From: Geomonas sp. Red32
Lineage (GTDB): Bacteria; Desulfobacterota; Desulfuromonadia; Geobacterales; Geobacteraceae
Length of the DNA: 64,000 bases
NCBI RefSeq assembly: GCF_023652955.1
Contig: NZ_JAKLOY010000002.1
Coordinates: 434,001-498,000 of the forward strand
Direction of reading: 5' to 3'
A model generated the notes under the pieces. The model was not told where the DNA came from. It saw only the letters and a program-made list of their open reading frames with translations, and made no database searches. Within the stretch, counting starts at the first letter, position 1; every line of letters starts with the position of its first letter. The translations under genes and the position numbers were made by a program. Of the stretch, positions 57,280 to 64,000 are shown piece after piece.

Positions 57280-58860
57280 ATGCTTGGCATAATGAGAAAG
57301 TACAAAGAGTCGCCTGTCATCAAAATTGTCTTCATTGTGATTGTGCTTTCCTTCGTAGGCACCATCTTCCTGGTCTGGGGCCGGGGCGGCGACAAACAGA
57401 GCGGACCCGCCGGGTTCGCTGCCAAAGTTGACGGAACGAAGATCTCGCTGGACGAGTTCGAGAAGGCTTACTACCGGAACCGTAACGTCTACGAGCAGAT
57501 CTACGGCCGCTCCCTCACCCCCGAGATGGAAAAGCAGATGGGTCTCAAGAAGATGACCCTCAACTCCCTGATCGACAACGTGCTGATCATGAAGGAAGCC
57601 AAGCGGATGGGGATCAGCGTCGGCAACGACGAGGTCGCCGCCGAGATCGCCAAGATCCCCGCTTTCCAGAAGGACGGCGCCTTCAACTTCGACCAGTACC
57701 AGGCTACCCTGAGGGCCAACCGCCTGACCCCGGCCGCCTTCGAGGACGCCCAGCAGCAGGAGCTCCTCGTCCAGAAGGCCCGCACCAAGATCACCTCCGC
57801 CGCCAAGGTGACCGATCAGGAAGTCACCGACGCCTTCAAAAAGCAAAACGACAAGTTGTCGCTGCAGTACGTCGCCTACTCCCCCGCCGACGTCAAGGGT
57901 GGCATCAAGCTGACCGACCAGGAGCTGACCAGCTTCCTGCAGGATCACCAGAACGAATTCAAGACCCCGGAGCAGGTCAGCATCGCCTTTGCCAAGGTGA
58001 CCCCGGCCCAGCTCGCCTCCAACGTCACCGTGACCCCGGAAGAGGCCCAGGCCTACTACCAGAAGAACATCGATCGCTACCAGGGCAAGGGTGGTATACT
58101 CCCGTTTGACCAGGTGAAGGATAAGGCCACCGCCGACGCCATCAAGCAGAAGGCCGCCAAGCAGGCCTACGAGAAGGCCGCCGACGCGGTGAACAAGTTC
58201 AAGACCAAGGCCGACATCGATGGCGCTGCCGCCGAGCTGGGGGCCAAGGTCCAGCAGACCCCGCTCTTCACCGCCCAGACTCCCGCCGCTTCCATCGCCT
58301 CCGAGACCGAGCTCGTCTCCCGCGCCATGGCCCTCAAGCAAGGTGAGCTGGGTGGCCCGGTGGAAACCGCCGACGGCATCTACATCCTGAAGGTGACCGA
58401 CCGCAAGCCGGCCGCCGTACCGCCCCTGGCGCAGATCCGCAGCGCCGTCGAGCAGAAGGCTTTGACCGCCAAGGCCGCCGAGGTTGCCAAGAAGAAGGCC
58501 GAGGAGGCGCTGGCCCAGCTGGCTAAGGGTGGCATCTCCACCAAGGATACCGCGACCTTCGGCTACAACCCGCAGGGCTCCATCCCCGGCATCGGCAATT
58601 CTCCCGAGCTGATTGAGCAGGCCTTCGCCCTGACCACCGCGGCCCCGGTCGCCAAGCAGGCGGTCAAAGTGGGGGATACCTGGTACGCCGTCAAGCTCAA
58701 GAACAGGATCGAGGCTCCGCTCACCGACCTGGCCGCCAAGAAGGAAAGCATCAGGCAGAGCCTGCTTCCGAAGAAGCAGCAGCAGGCGCTGGAAGCCTGG
58801 CTGAAGGACCTCAGGGCCAAGGCCAAGATCGAGATCAACCCGGCCGTCGTCGGCGACTAG
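57280..58860 (+). CDS. SurA/PpiD-like membrane-anchored chaperone
   Basis: 526 residues from the ATG at 57280 (AAAGGAG upstream, spacing slightly long). A single membrane anchor (about 12-32, IKIVFIVIVLSFVGTIFLVW) is followed by a SurA_N-like region (VDGTKISLDEFEKAYYRNRN, LIDNVLIMKEAKRMGI) and a parvulin-like segment (LKQGELGGPVETADGIYILKVTDRKP). This is the architecture of PpiD, which guards folding of exported proteins at the inner membrane. The sequence is Lys/Ala/Gln-rich. Confidence 0.85.
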   Translation: MLGIMRKYKESPVIKIVFIVIVLSFVGTIFLVWGRGGDKQSGPAGFAAKVDGTKISLDEFEKAYYRNRNVYEQIYGRSLTPEMEKQMGLKKMTLNSLIDNVLIMKEAKRMGISVGNDEVAAEIAKIPAFQKDGAFNFDQYQATLRANRLTPAAFEDAQQQELLVQKARTKITSAAKVTDQEVTDAFKKQNDKLSLQYVAYSPADVKGGIKLTDQELTSFLQDHQNEFKTPEQVSIAFAKVTPAQLASNVTVTPEEAQAYYQKNIDRYQGKGGILPFDQVKDKATADAIKQKAAKQAYEKAADAVNKFKTKADIDGAAAELGAKVQQTPLFTAQTPAASIASETELVSRAMALKQGELGGPVETADGIYILKVTDRKPAAVPPLAQIRSAVEQKALTAKAAEVAKKKAEEALAQLAKGGISTKDTATFGYNPQGSIPGIGNSPELIEQAFALTTAAPVAKQAVKVGDTWYAVKLKNRIEAPLTDLAAKKESIRQSLLPKKQQQALEAWLKDLRAKAKIEINPAVVGD

Positions 58861-59017
58861 TACGAGACCGGCCCCGCCGCAATCGGCGGGCAGTAACGGG
58901 CAGTACCTGTAAAAACAGCTGGTTCTTTTTACGTTGCGAGGTGGAGGGCGAAAGGTTCGCTCTTCACCTTTCATCGTTTCACGAGCACATGCATACAAAG
59001 GCAAAGGAGAAAAACAA

Positions 59018-59908
59018 ATGACGAAACCGGTACTTACCACGGACTTCCCCGGACTCAAGCTGGCTGCCCGCGGCAAGGTGCGCGACATCTACGACCTGGG
59101 CGAGGCGCTGCTCATCGTCACCACCGACCGGATCTCCGCATTCGACGTCATCATGAACGAAGGGATCCCCAACAAGGGGTACGTCCTGACCCAGATCTCC
59201 GCCTTCTGGTTCCGCCAGATGGAAGGGATCATCAAGAACCACATCATCTCCACCGACGTGGCTGATTTCCCGAAGGAGTGCCAGCCGTACGCCGATGTCC
59301 TGGCCGGCCGCTCCATGCTGGTCAAGAAGGCGCAGCCCCTGGCGGCCGAGTGCATCGTGCGCGGCTACATCTCCGGCAGCGGCTGGAAGGACTACCAGCA
59401 GACCGGCGCCATCTGCGGCATCAAGCTCCCCGAAGGGCTCAAAGAGAGCGACCGTCTCCCGCAGCCGATCTTCACCCCCTCCACCAAGGCCGAACTCGGG
59501 ACCCACGACGAGAACATCTCCTTCGAGAAGATGGCCGAGATCTGCGGCAAGGAGATCTCCGAGAAGGTCCGCGCGGTCACCCTGGCCATCTACGAGAAGG
59601 CCCGCGACATCGCCGACGAGAAAGGGATCATCATCGCCGACACCAAGTTCGAGTACGGGATCTACGACGGCGAACTGATCATCATCGACGAGTGCATGAC
59701 CCCCGACTCCAGCCGCTTCTGGCCCAAGGACAGCTACAAGCCGGGCGGCCCGCAGCCGTCCTTCGACAAGCAGTTCCTTAGGGACTACCTGGAGACCCTG
59801 GACTGGAACAAGACCGCGCCGGCCCCGCCGCTTCCCGCCGAAATCGTCGAAAAGACCGCCGAGAAGTACATGGAGGCGCTGGTCAAGCTGACCGGCAAGG
59901 GGATCTAA
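59018..59908 (+). CDS. purC: SAICAR synthase
   Basis: 296 residues, the longer eukaryote-like or type 2 form. It joins aspartate to CAIR with ATP in purine synthesis. Motifs include [60 protein letters not shown] and [16 protein letters not shown] 59018 follows AAAGGAG; an upstream in-frame ATG at 58934 is not supported. Confidence 0.96.
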   Translation: MTKPVLTTDFPGLKLAARGKVRDIYDLGEALLIVTTDRISAFDVIMNEGIPNKGYVLTQISAFWFRQMEGIIKNHIISTDVADFPKECQPYADVLAGRSMLVKKAQPLAAECIVRGYISGSGWKDYQQTGAICGIKLPEGLKESDRLPQPIFTPSTKAELGTHDENISFEKMAEICGKEISEKVRAVTLAIYEKARDIADEKGIIIADTKFEYGIYDGELIIIDECMTPDSSRFWPKDSYKPGGPQPSFDKQFLRDYLETLDWNKTAPAPPLPAEIVEKTAEKYMEALVKLTGKGI

Positions 59909-59932
59909 CCCGCTCCACCGTTCCCGACCGAC

Positions 59933-59976
59933 ATCTCCCTCCCGGCGCCTGTGGCCAGGCCGCCCGGGAGGGGGAT
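59933..59976 (+). terminator. Long hairpin downstream of purC
   Basis: The arms at 59933-59945 and 59964-59976 pair over 13 bp with one G-U, with an inner GCCTG/CAGGC stem. There is no T-run, so it may act as an RNA-stabilising hairpin as much as a terminator. The rest of the 291-bp gap holds degenerate copies of the dispersed repeat near 60027-60060 and 60086-60115 and no recognised gene. Confidence 0.55.
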
Positions 59977-60199
59977 GCTCCCGAATGACCAAAAACCATT
60001 TCGACTGCTGCCCCGCCCCTGCGATACGCCTCCCTCCCCTTCGAGGGACGGCCCCGGTGACGCTGGGTGGCGAGCTCAAAAGAGGCCCCATCCTCATCCT
60101 CCCCTTCTCGATGAACGAGAAGAGACCTCCAATTGCAACCGTTGCCAATCTCCAGAAGAAATGGCCCCCCTCCTCGCAGGGGAAACGGAAAGGCACGCC

Positions 60200-60832
60200 A
60201 TGTTGAACAATCTCCTTTTCTCCGCACTGATCCTTGCCGCCACCTCGACCCCCACCGCCGACATCCCGGTAGGGCGCTTCTCCCATTCGGACATGACCGG
60301 CTGGAGCGACAAGGCGGTGAAGGGAAAAACCAGCTACTCCATCGAGGACGGCGTCCTCAAGGCCCACGCCAACAAGGCCGCATCCGGGAAGATCAAGAAG
60401 CTCTCGGTCGACACCAAGAAATACCCCATCCTCACCTGGAGCTGGAAGATCGAGCACACCCTTCAGCACGAGGACGTCACCAAGAAGCAGGGGAACGACT
60501 TCGCCGCGCGCGTCTACGTGATCTTCCCGCGCACCTTCTTCTGGAGGATGCGGGCCATCAACTACGTCTGGAGCGCCAAGATGCCGAAAGGGAGCGAGGC
60601 GAAGAGCCCGCACGCCGCAAACTCGGTGATCGTGGCGGTGGAGAGCGGGGACGAAAAGGTCGGGAAATGGGTTAGCGAGGAGCGGAACGTCTACGAGGAC
60701 TACAAGAGGATCTTCGGAGAAGAGCCCCCCCTCATGGGGGGGGTGGCGATCATGACCGATACCGACGACACCCAGGACGAGGTCACCGCGTGGTACGGTG
60801 ACATCACCCTGCGTGGCGCCGAAAAGCCTTAG
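60200..60832 (+). CDS. DUF3047-type secreted protein
   Basis: 210 residues from the ATG at 60200 with a short signal (MLNNLLFSALILAATSTPTA). The domain has VGRFSHSDMTGWSDKAVKGKT, PILTWSWKIEHTL, DFAARVYVIFPRTFFWRMRAINYVW and the ending DTDDTQDEVTAWYGDITLR, consistent with DUF3047, likely a beta-sandwich. Function is unknown. The stop overlaps the convergent YtxH-family gene by 4 nt. Confidence 0.82.
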   Translation: MLNNLLFSALILAATSTPTADIPVGRFSHSDMTGWSDKAVKGKTSYSIEDGVLKAHANKAASGKIKKLSVDTKKYPILTWSWKIEHTLQHEDVTKKQGNDFAARVYVIFPRTFFWRMRAINYVWSAKMPKGSEAKSPHAANSVIVAVESGDEKVGKWVSEERNVYEDYKRIFGEEPPLMGGVAIMTDTDDTQDEVTAWYGDITLRGAEKP

Positions 60833-61188
60833 CCGATCATCTTCATGAGGCGGTTACGCTGTTTTTCGAGGCGGCTCTCCCCCTCCGCCATCGCCTTGAG
60901 GAGCCCTTTCTTGGCGCCGTAAGCCATGTCTTTCCCTTTGTCGAGGATCTCGGCGGCGCGCTCGCCGACGGCCTCGGCCATGTCGGTTACCTGCTCGGTG
61001 AAATCCTCCACAGCCTCGACCGCGTCACGGGTCCTCCTGCGCGCCTTCTTCGCGTACTTGCCGAGTTCCTTGCGTGTCTTGTCACCGCTTTGGGGAGCGT
61101 ACAGGAGCGCCACCCCAGCACCGATCAGGCCGCCGACGATCAGCATCATCGCACCGGTCGTTATGTTGTTGTTCTCTCTTTCAGCCAT
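60829..61188 (-). CDS. YtxH-family membrane-anchored protein
   Basis: 119 residues: one N-terminal membrane segment (GAMMLIVGGLIGAGVALLYA, with Gly-rich start and PQSGDKTRKELGKYAKKA), then a charged helix. This matches YtxH, a stress-linked inner-membrane family of unknown role. The ATG has AAGGAGG upstream on the minus strand. Confidence 0.85.
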   Translation of the reverse strand: MAERENNNITTGAMMLIVGGLIGAGVALLYAPQSGDKTRKELGKYAKKARRRTRDAVEAVEDFTEQVTDMAEAVGERAAEILDKGKDMAYGAKKGLLKAMAEGESRLEKQRNRLMKMIG

Positions 61189-61373
61189 ACGGTCCTCCTT
61201 TTAACCGTCTGATGGTGTCGCAATGGGTAAATAGTACCCTATGCCGCGATTTTGCCAAGCGGACCGCCTCCCACCCCTCCCCCGCCGCCGGACTTGGCCC
61301 GGGCGCTTCCTTCTGGCGGCAACCATCTCATGAGTGTATAATCGCAGGACAACCCATTAATCCAAGGAGCACC

Positions 61374-62477
61374 ATGGAAAAGACATACGACGTAATCATC
61401 GTGGGCGGCGGCCCCGGCGGGGTGGCTGCAGCCTACCTCGCCCATAAAAACGGCCTCTCCCACCTCCTGATCGAAGCCGGCAAGGCCGTCTTCCACGGCA
61501 TATCGACCACCTATCCGGAAGGAAAGAACGTCTACCCATCGAAGCCGAAGGAGGATCCGGAGCCCTTCCTGGTCGAGGAGTTGCGGCCGCCCGACAAGCC
61601 GGTCACCGTGGAGAAGTACATCCAGTACGTGCAGCACTTCGTCCAGCACGAAGGGCTCAACGTGGTGACCGAGACCGCCTTCGAGGACATCGAGGACGCC
61701 CGGGATCACCTCAAGGTGGTCACCAACAAGGGGATCTTCCGGGCCAGGAAGGTGCTGCTCGCCTTCGGCAGCTCCATTCCCAAGGAGCTCTCCGTCTACG
61801 GCGATGCCAAGATGGTGGCCAAGACTTTGGACGATCCGCGGAAGTACCTCGGGGTGCGGACCCTGGTGATCGGCGGCGGGAACTCCGCGGCCGACGTCAT
61901 CATCTCCATCCTGAAGGCCAAACGGAGCGAAAACGACAAGGAACCGGTGTACTGGGCCCATGTGGCCGAGACCTTCGACGTCAACAAGGAGACCGCCCAG
62001 AGGCTGGGCGAGGAGATCCTTCTCGGGGGGAACATCAGGCTCCTCCCCGGCGCCACCCCGAGAATCGGAGAAGTGGACGACGAGGGGGTGGACCGGCTGG
62101 TGATCCGGGTGAGCGAGGACAAGCTCCCCGGCGGTATCGAGCGTTACCACGCCATGAGCTTTCCGATGAAGAACGTGATCGCCTGCATCGGGAGCCAGGG
62201 GCCGATCTCGGTCTTCGACCGGGTCGGCGTGCAGACCATCGCCTGCGCCGAAGGGGTCTGCAAGGTGGCCAAGGAAGGGGACCGGCTGCTCCTTTTGACC
62301 TCGGAATTCGAATCCACCAGGAAGGGGGTCTACGTGATCGGCGGGGCCATATCCCCCTCGTACATGCGGATCAGCCAGGGGTCCATCCAGGAGGAGCGCC
62401 ACCCCAACCTCATCCACACCGCGGTCAACGACGCCCACCACGTCATCGACGCGATCAGGGGAAAGATCAAGGGGTAG
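61374..62477 (+). CDS. FAD/NAD(P)-dependent oxidoreductase (thioredoxin-reductase-like)
   Basis: 367 residues with two Rossmann motifs, VIIVGGGPGGVAAAYLA for FAD and TLVIGGGNSAADVII for NAD(P), and KGVYVIGGAISPSYMRISQGS near the end. No redox Cys pair (CxxC) of thioredoxin reductase is seen. The layout resembles YpdA-type disulfide reductases that use a lone cysteine or none. ATG 61374 follows AAGGAGC, with a TATAAT box at 61338-61343. Confidence 0.85.
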   Translation: MEKTYDVIIVGGGPGGVAAAYLAHKNGLSHLLIEAGKAVFHGISTTYPEGKNVYPSKPKEDPEPFLVEELRPPDKPVTVEKYIQYVQHFVQHEGLNVVTETAFEDIEDARDHLKVVTNKGIFRARKVLLAFGSSIPKELSVYGDAKMVAKTLDDPRKYLGVRTLVIGGGNSAADVIISILKAKRSENDKEPVYWAHVAETFDVNKETAQRLGEEILLGGNIRLLPGATPRIGEVDDEGVDRLVIRVSEDKLPGGIERYHAMSFPMKNVIACIGSQGPISVFDRVGVQTIACAEGVCKVAKEGDRLLLLTSEFESTRKGVYVIGGAISPSYMRISQGSIQEERHPNLIHTAVNDAHHVIDAIRGKIKG

Positions 62478-62482
62478 CCGAT

Positions 62483-62523
62483 ACCCCCATCCTCACCCCC
62501 ACCCTCCCTTTGAAGGGGAGGGA
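62483..62523 (+). repeat. Dispersed GC-rich palindromic repeat, copy before terminator
   Basis: CCCCCATCCTCACCCCCACCCTCCC, then TTTGAAGGGGAGGG: the clearest copy of the family. It starts 6 nt after the oxidoreductase stop. Confidence 0.8.
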
Positions 62524-62540
62524 GAGTTGGACGTAGACGT

Positions 62541-62595
62541 AAAGAGACCCCATGCTCCTCCATCGACAGGAGGCAAAGCATGGGGTCTCTTTTTG
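62541..62595. terminator. Bidirectional Rho-independent terminator
   Basis: The outer arms 62541-62555 and 62578-62592 form a perfect 15-bp stem with an inner CCTCC/GGAGG stem, followed by TTT. It separates two convergent genes and is flanked by repeat copies on both sides. Confidence 0.93.
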
Positions 62596-62599
62596 TCCT

Positions 62600-62645
62600 T
62601 ACGTTCCCTCCCCCCTTGAGGGGGAGGGTCAGGGTGGGGGGGAGG
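62600..62645 (-). repeat. Dispersed GC-rich palindromic repeat, copy after terminator
   Basis: On the minus strand CACCCTGACCCTCCCCCTCAAGGGGGGAGGG. It is opposite in orientation to the 62483 copy, so the pair mirrors the terminator. Confidence 0.7.
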
Positions 62646-62663
62646 CCAGGGGAGAGGGAAGCG

Positions 62664-63458
62664 TTATCCCTTCAGCTCCTCCTTGAGCCCTTCTACCACC
62701 GCCTTGACCTCGGCGATCATCTCGCGAGCCTGGGGGGAATGCTCCTTTTTCAGGTAGGTCTCGAAGAACTTGATGGCGTCGGCGGTCCGCTCCTGGTCGA
62801 TGCAGATGTTGCCGAGCGTCAGGTAGCTCATGGTGAAGTCGGGATCGAGCCGGATGGCCTCCAGGGTCTCCCGTTCGGCGGAGGGGAGATCCTCCATGTC
62901 GTAGTAGAGCTCGCCCAAGTTGAAGCGTGCGGTGGCGTCGTCGGGATCGATCTCGATCCCGCGCTTGTAGCTCGCGATCGCCTTGTCGTTGTCGCCCAGT
63001 CCGTAGTACAGATCCCCCATGGCGTTGAGGGCGAAGACGTTATTGGGATCGAGCTCCAGCGCCCTCTCGAACGCTTTCAGGGCGTCGTCGGTCCGCTCCA
63101 TGGCGTTGTAGACGAGCCCCATGCTGACGTAACCGTCGCACTCCTTGGGCTGCAGCTCGGTCACCTTCCGGTAGCAGCCGAGAGCTTCCTTGTGCCGGCC
63201 CGCCTCGAAATAGACGTCTCCCAGGGCGGTGAGACCGTCCAGGTCTTCGGGGGCGGACTCGAGCCCCTTCTTCAGCGCGGCGATCGCCTCATCCCCCTTC
63301 CCGGATTCGGAAAGCGCCTCACCGAGATAGAAATATCCCTCGGCGTTGGCCGGGTCCTGCGATACGCAACGTTTGAACGCCTCGACGGCCTTCGCGTACT
63401 CTCCCGATTCCATCAGGGCAATGCCGTCTGCCAGCGCTTCCTCGTATGTCGGTGCCAT
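62664..63458 (-). CDS. Tetratricopeptide-repeat protein
   Basis: 264 residues of six to seven TPR units (GYFYLGEALSESGKGDEAIAAL, GLTALGDVYFEAGRHKEALGCY, ALNAMGDLYYGLGDNDKAIASY). No signal or catalytic domain. It is a protein-interaction scaffold of unknown partner. ATG 63458 has GGAGG 5 nt upstream; a GTG at 63464 is too close to that site. Confidence 0.9.
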   Translation of the reverse strand: MAPTYEEALADGIALMESGEYAKAVEAFKRCVSQDPANAEGYFYLGEALSESGKGDEAIAALKKGLESAPEDLDGLTALGDVYFEAGRHKEALGCYRKVTELQPKECDGYVSMGLVYNAMERTDDALKAFERALELDPNNVFALNAMGDLYYGLGDNDKAIASYKRGIEIDPDDATARFNLGELYYDMEDLPSAERETLEAIRLDPDFTMSYLTLGNICIDQERTADAIKFFETYLKKEHSPQAREMIAEVKAVVEGLKEELKG

Positions 63459-63495
63459 TGCCACCTCCCCATTGAACTGTCAATCATTGGCGGAC

Positions 63496-63524
63496 ACTAT
63501 AACAGAGAACCTGCTCCTTTCCAA
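63496..63524 (-). promoter_or_regulatory. Sigma-70 promoter for the TPR gene
   Basis: On the minus strand TTGGAA (63524-63519), a 17-nt spacer and TATAGT (63501-63496), 38 nt before the ATG. Confidence 0.6.
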
Positions 63525-63554
63525 GAAATCAGGCAGAAATCGGCAATAAAACGC

Positions 63555-63583
63555 TTCACATTTTCTTTTACGTATATGATACT
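63555..63583 (+). promoter_or_regulatory. Possible sigma-70 promoter for the PtsP-like gene
   Basis: TTCACA (63555-63560), 17 nt, GATACT (63578-63583). A moderate match in the divergent gap. Confidence 0.4.
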
Positions 63584-63685
63584 ACGCCGGGCCCACCACA
63601 GAGATCCGCCGCACGTGCAGCAATGAGAGAACCCTCCGCCCCGTGAGCACGGTTGCCGGCCGGAGGTCGCCATGAAGGGGAGCGA

Positions 63686-64000
63686 ATGCCTGAGGAGAGC
63701 GGCGAGAAGCTGGGACTGAGGACGCTGGAAGACATCAGCGCTCTGATCCTCCAGTCCCACGACCTGCAGGAGACACTGGACAACATCGTCAACCTGGTAG
63801 CCAAGCGGCTCGCTTCCGACGTCTGCTCGATCTACCTTCTGGAGGAGGACGGGAAAACCCTGAAACTCCATGCCACCAGGGGCCTCTCCCGTCTCTCGGT
63901 CGGCATCACCATGAAGATCTCCGAGGGCCTCACCGGCCTCGCCGTCGAGCAGCGGGGAGTGGTGGCCACCGACAACGCCCCTTTGCACCCCCGCTACAAG
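63686..64000 (+). CDS. PtsP-like phosphoenolpyruvate-protein phosphotransferase, N-terminal part
   Basis: 105 codons from the ATG at 63686 (AAGGGGAG upstream) to the window edge, where the frame is still open. The visible part is a GAF domain with LRTLEDISALILQSHDLQET, SDVCSIYLLEEDGKTLKLHA and SEGLTGLAVEQRGVVATDN, matching the N terminus of PtsP, enzyme I of the nitrogen-type PTS. The enzyme I catalytic part is beyond the window, so another GAF protein is not excluded. Confidence 0.7.
   Translation, partial: MPEESGEKLGLRTLEDISALILQSHDLQETLDNIVNLVAKRLASDVCSIYLLEEDGKTLKLHATRGLSRLSVGITMKISEGLTGLAVEQRGVVATDNAPLHPRYK

Overview
The window reads as chromosome of a Geobacter-like member of the Desulfuromonadia (Geobacteraceae). 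The coding DNA is GC-rich. It carries a high density of two-component, c-di-GMP-type and chemotaxis proteins, several sigma-54 activators, sigma-28-like promoters, class 1B PyrD/PyrK, a radical-SAM RiPP locus of the 'geopeptide' kind and many small cysteine-rich proteins. All taxonomy here comes from protein style, since no rRNA or tRNA gene is visible.

Layout. 0.1-3.7 kb: a VOC protein coupled to a DisA-like (DACNV-DAC) protein, then a MuiA-like exported protein. 3.7-6.7 kb (minus): a sigma-54 response regulator, a small acidic Cys protein and fructose-1,6-bisphosphatase. 7.1-10.9 kb: a PutA-type proline-to-glutamate enzyme and a flavodoxin-like protein. 11.0-19.3 kb: a small ORF, then a compact chemosensory operon (CheR with pseudo-receiver and TPRs, CheW, MCP, hybrid CheA, CheB, CheY-like). 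19.4-27.3 kb: the accessory-looking part of the window. A 32-residue peptide ending in SCCLCSFTFI is followed by a radical SAM/SPASM maturase. Divergent from it are a TonB-dependent receptor, a PF04392 binding protein and a histidine kinase, and a sigma-54 response regulator faces it from the other side. This is the best candidate for an undescribed system: a modified peptide with its own uptake, sensing and control genes.

27.4-31.3 kb: HD-domain protein, RsbU-type phosphatase with receiver and PAS domains, BioD-like ATPase. 31.3-35.5 kb (minus): rimI-pyrK-pyrD-kamA-like genes, a possible 34-codon peptide, a zinc ribbon and a DksA-family protein. 35.5-38.1 kb: purM-purN-chaN. 38.1-39.3 kb (minus): FlhB C-domain and FliK-like pair. 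39.4-42.8 kb: hybrid kinase and HD-GYP regulator behind a sigma-28-like promoter. 42.9-46.8 kb: a lipoprotein gene broken by an in-frame amber codon, and a very large protease-like/propeller/barrel protein whose linker contains a copy of the local intergenic repeat. 46.9-51.9 kb: atypical SDR, MCP with its own sigma-28-like promoter, PAS-GGDEF protein, ferredoxin-fused aldo-keto reductase, SlyX.

52.1-57.0 kb: hypothetical protein, then (minus) TauE, GmhB, GmhA, a glycosyltransferase and MreB. 57.2-64.0 kb: SurA/PpiD-like chaperone divergent from mreB, PurC, a DUF3047 protein, YtxH, an FAD/NAD(P) oxidoreductase, a TPR protein and the start of a PtsP-like protein cut by the window edge.

A short GC-rich palindromic repeat (core CCCTCCC-TTGAAGGGGAGGG, usually preceded by CATCCTCACCC) recurs around 3.6, 3.7, 43.4, 45.6, 60.0, 62.5 and 62.6 kb, mostly next to terminators. 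No CRISPR array, transposase or rRNA/tRNA gene was found.
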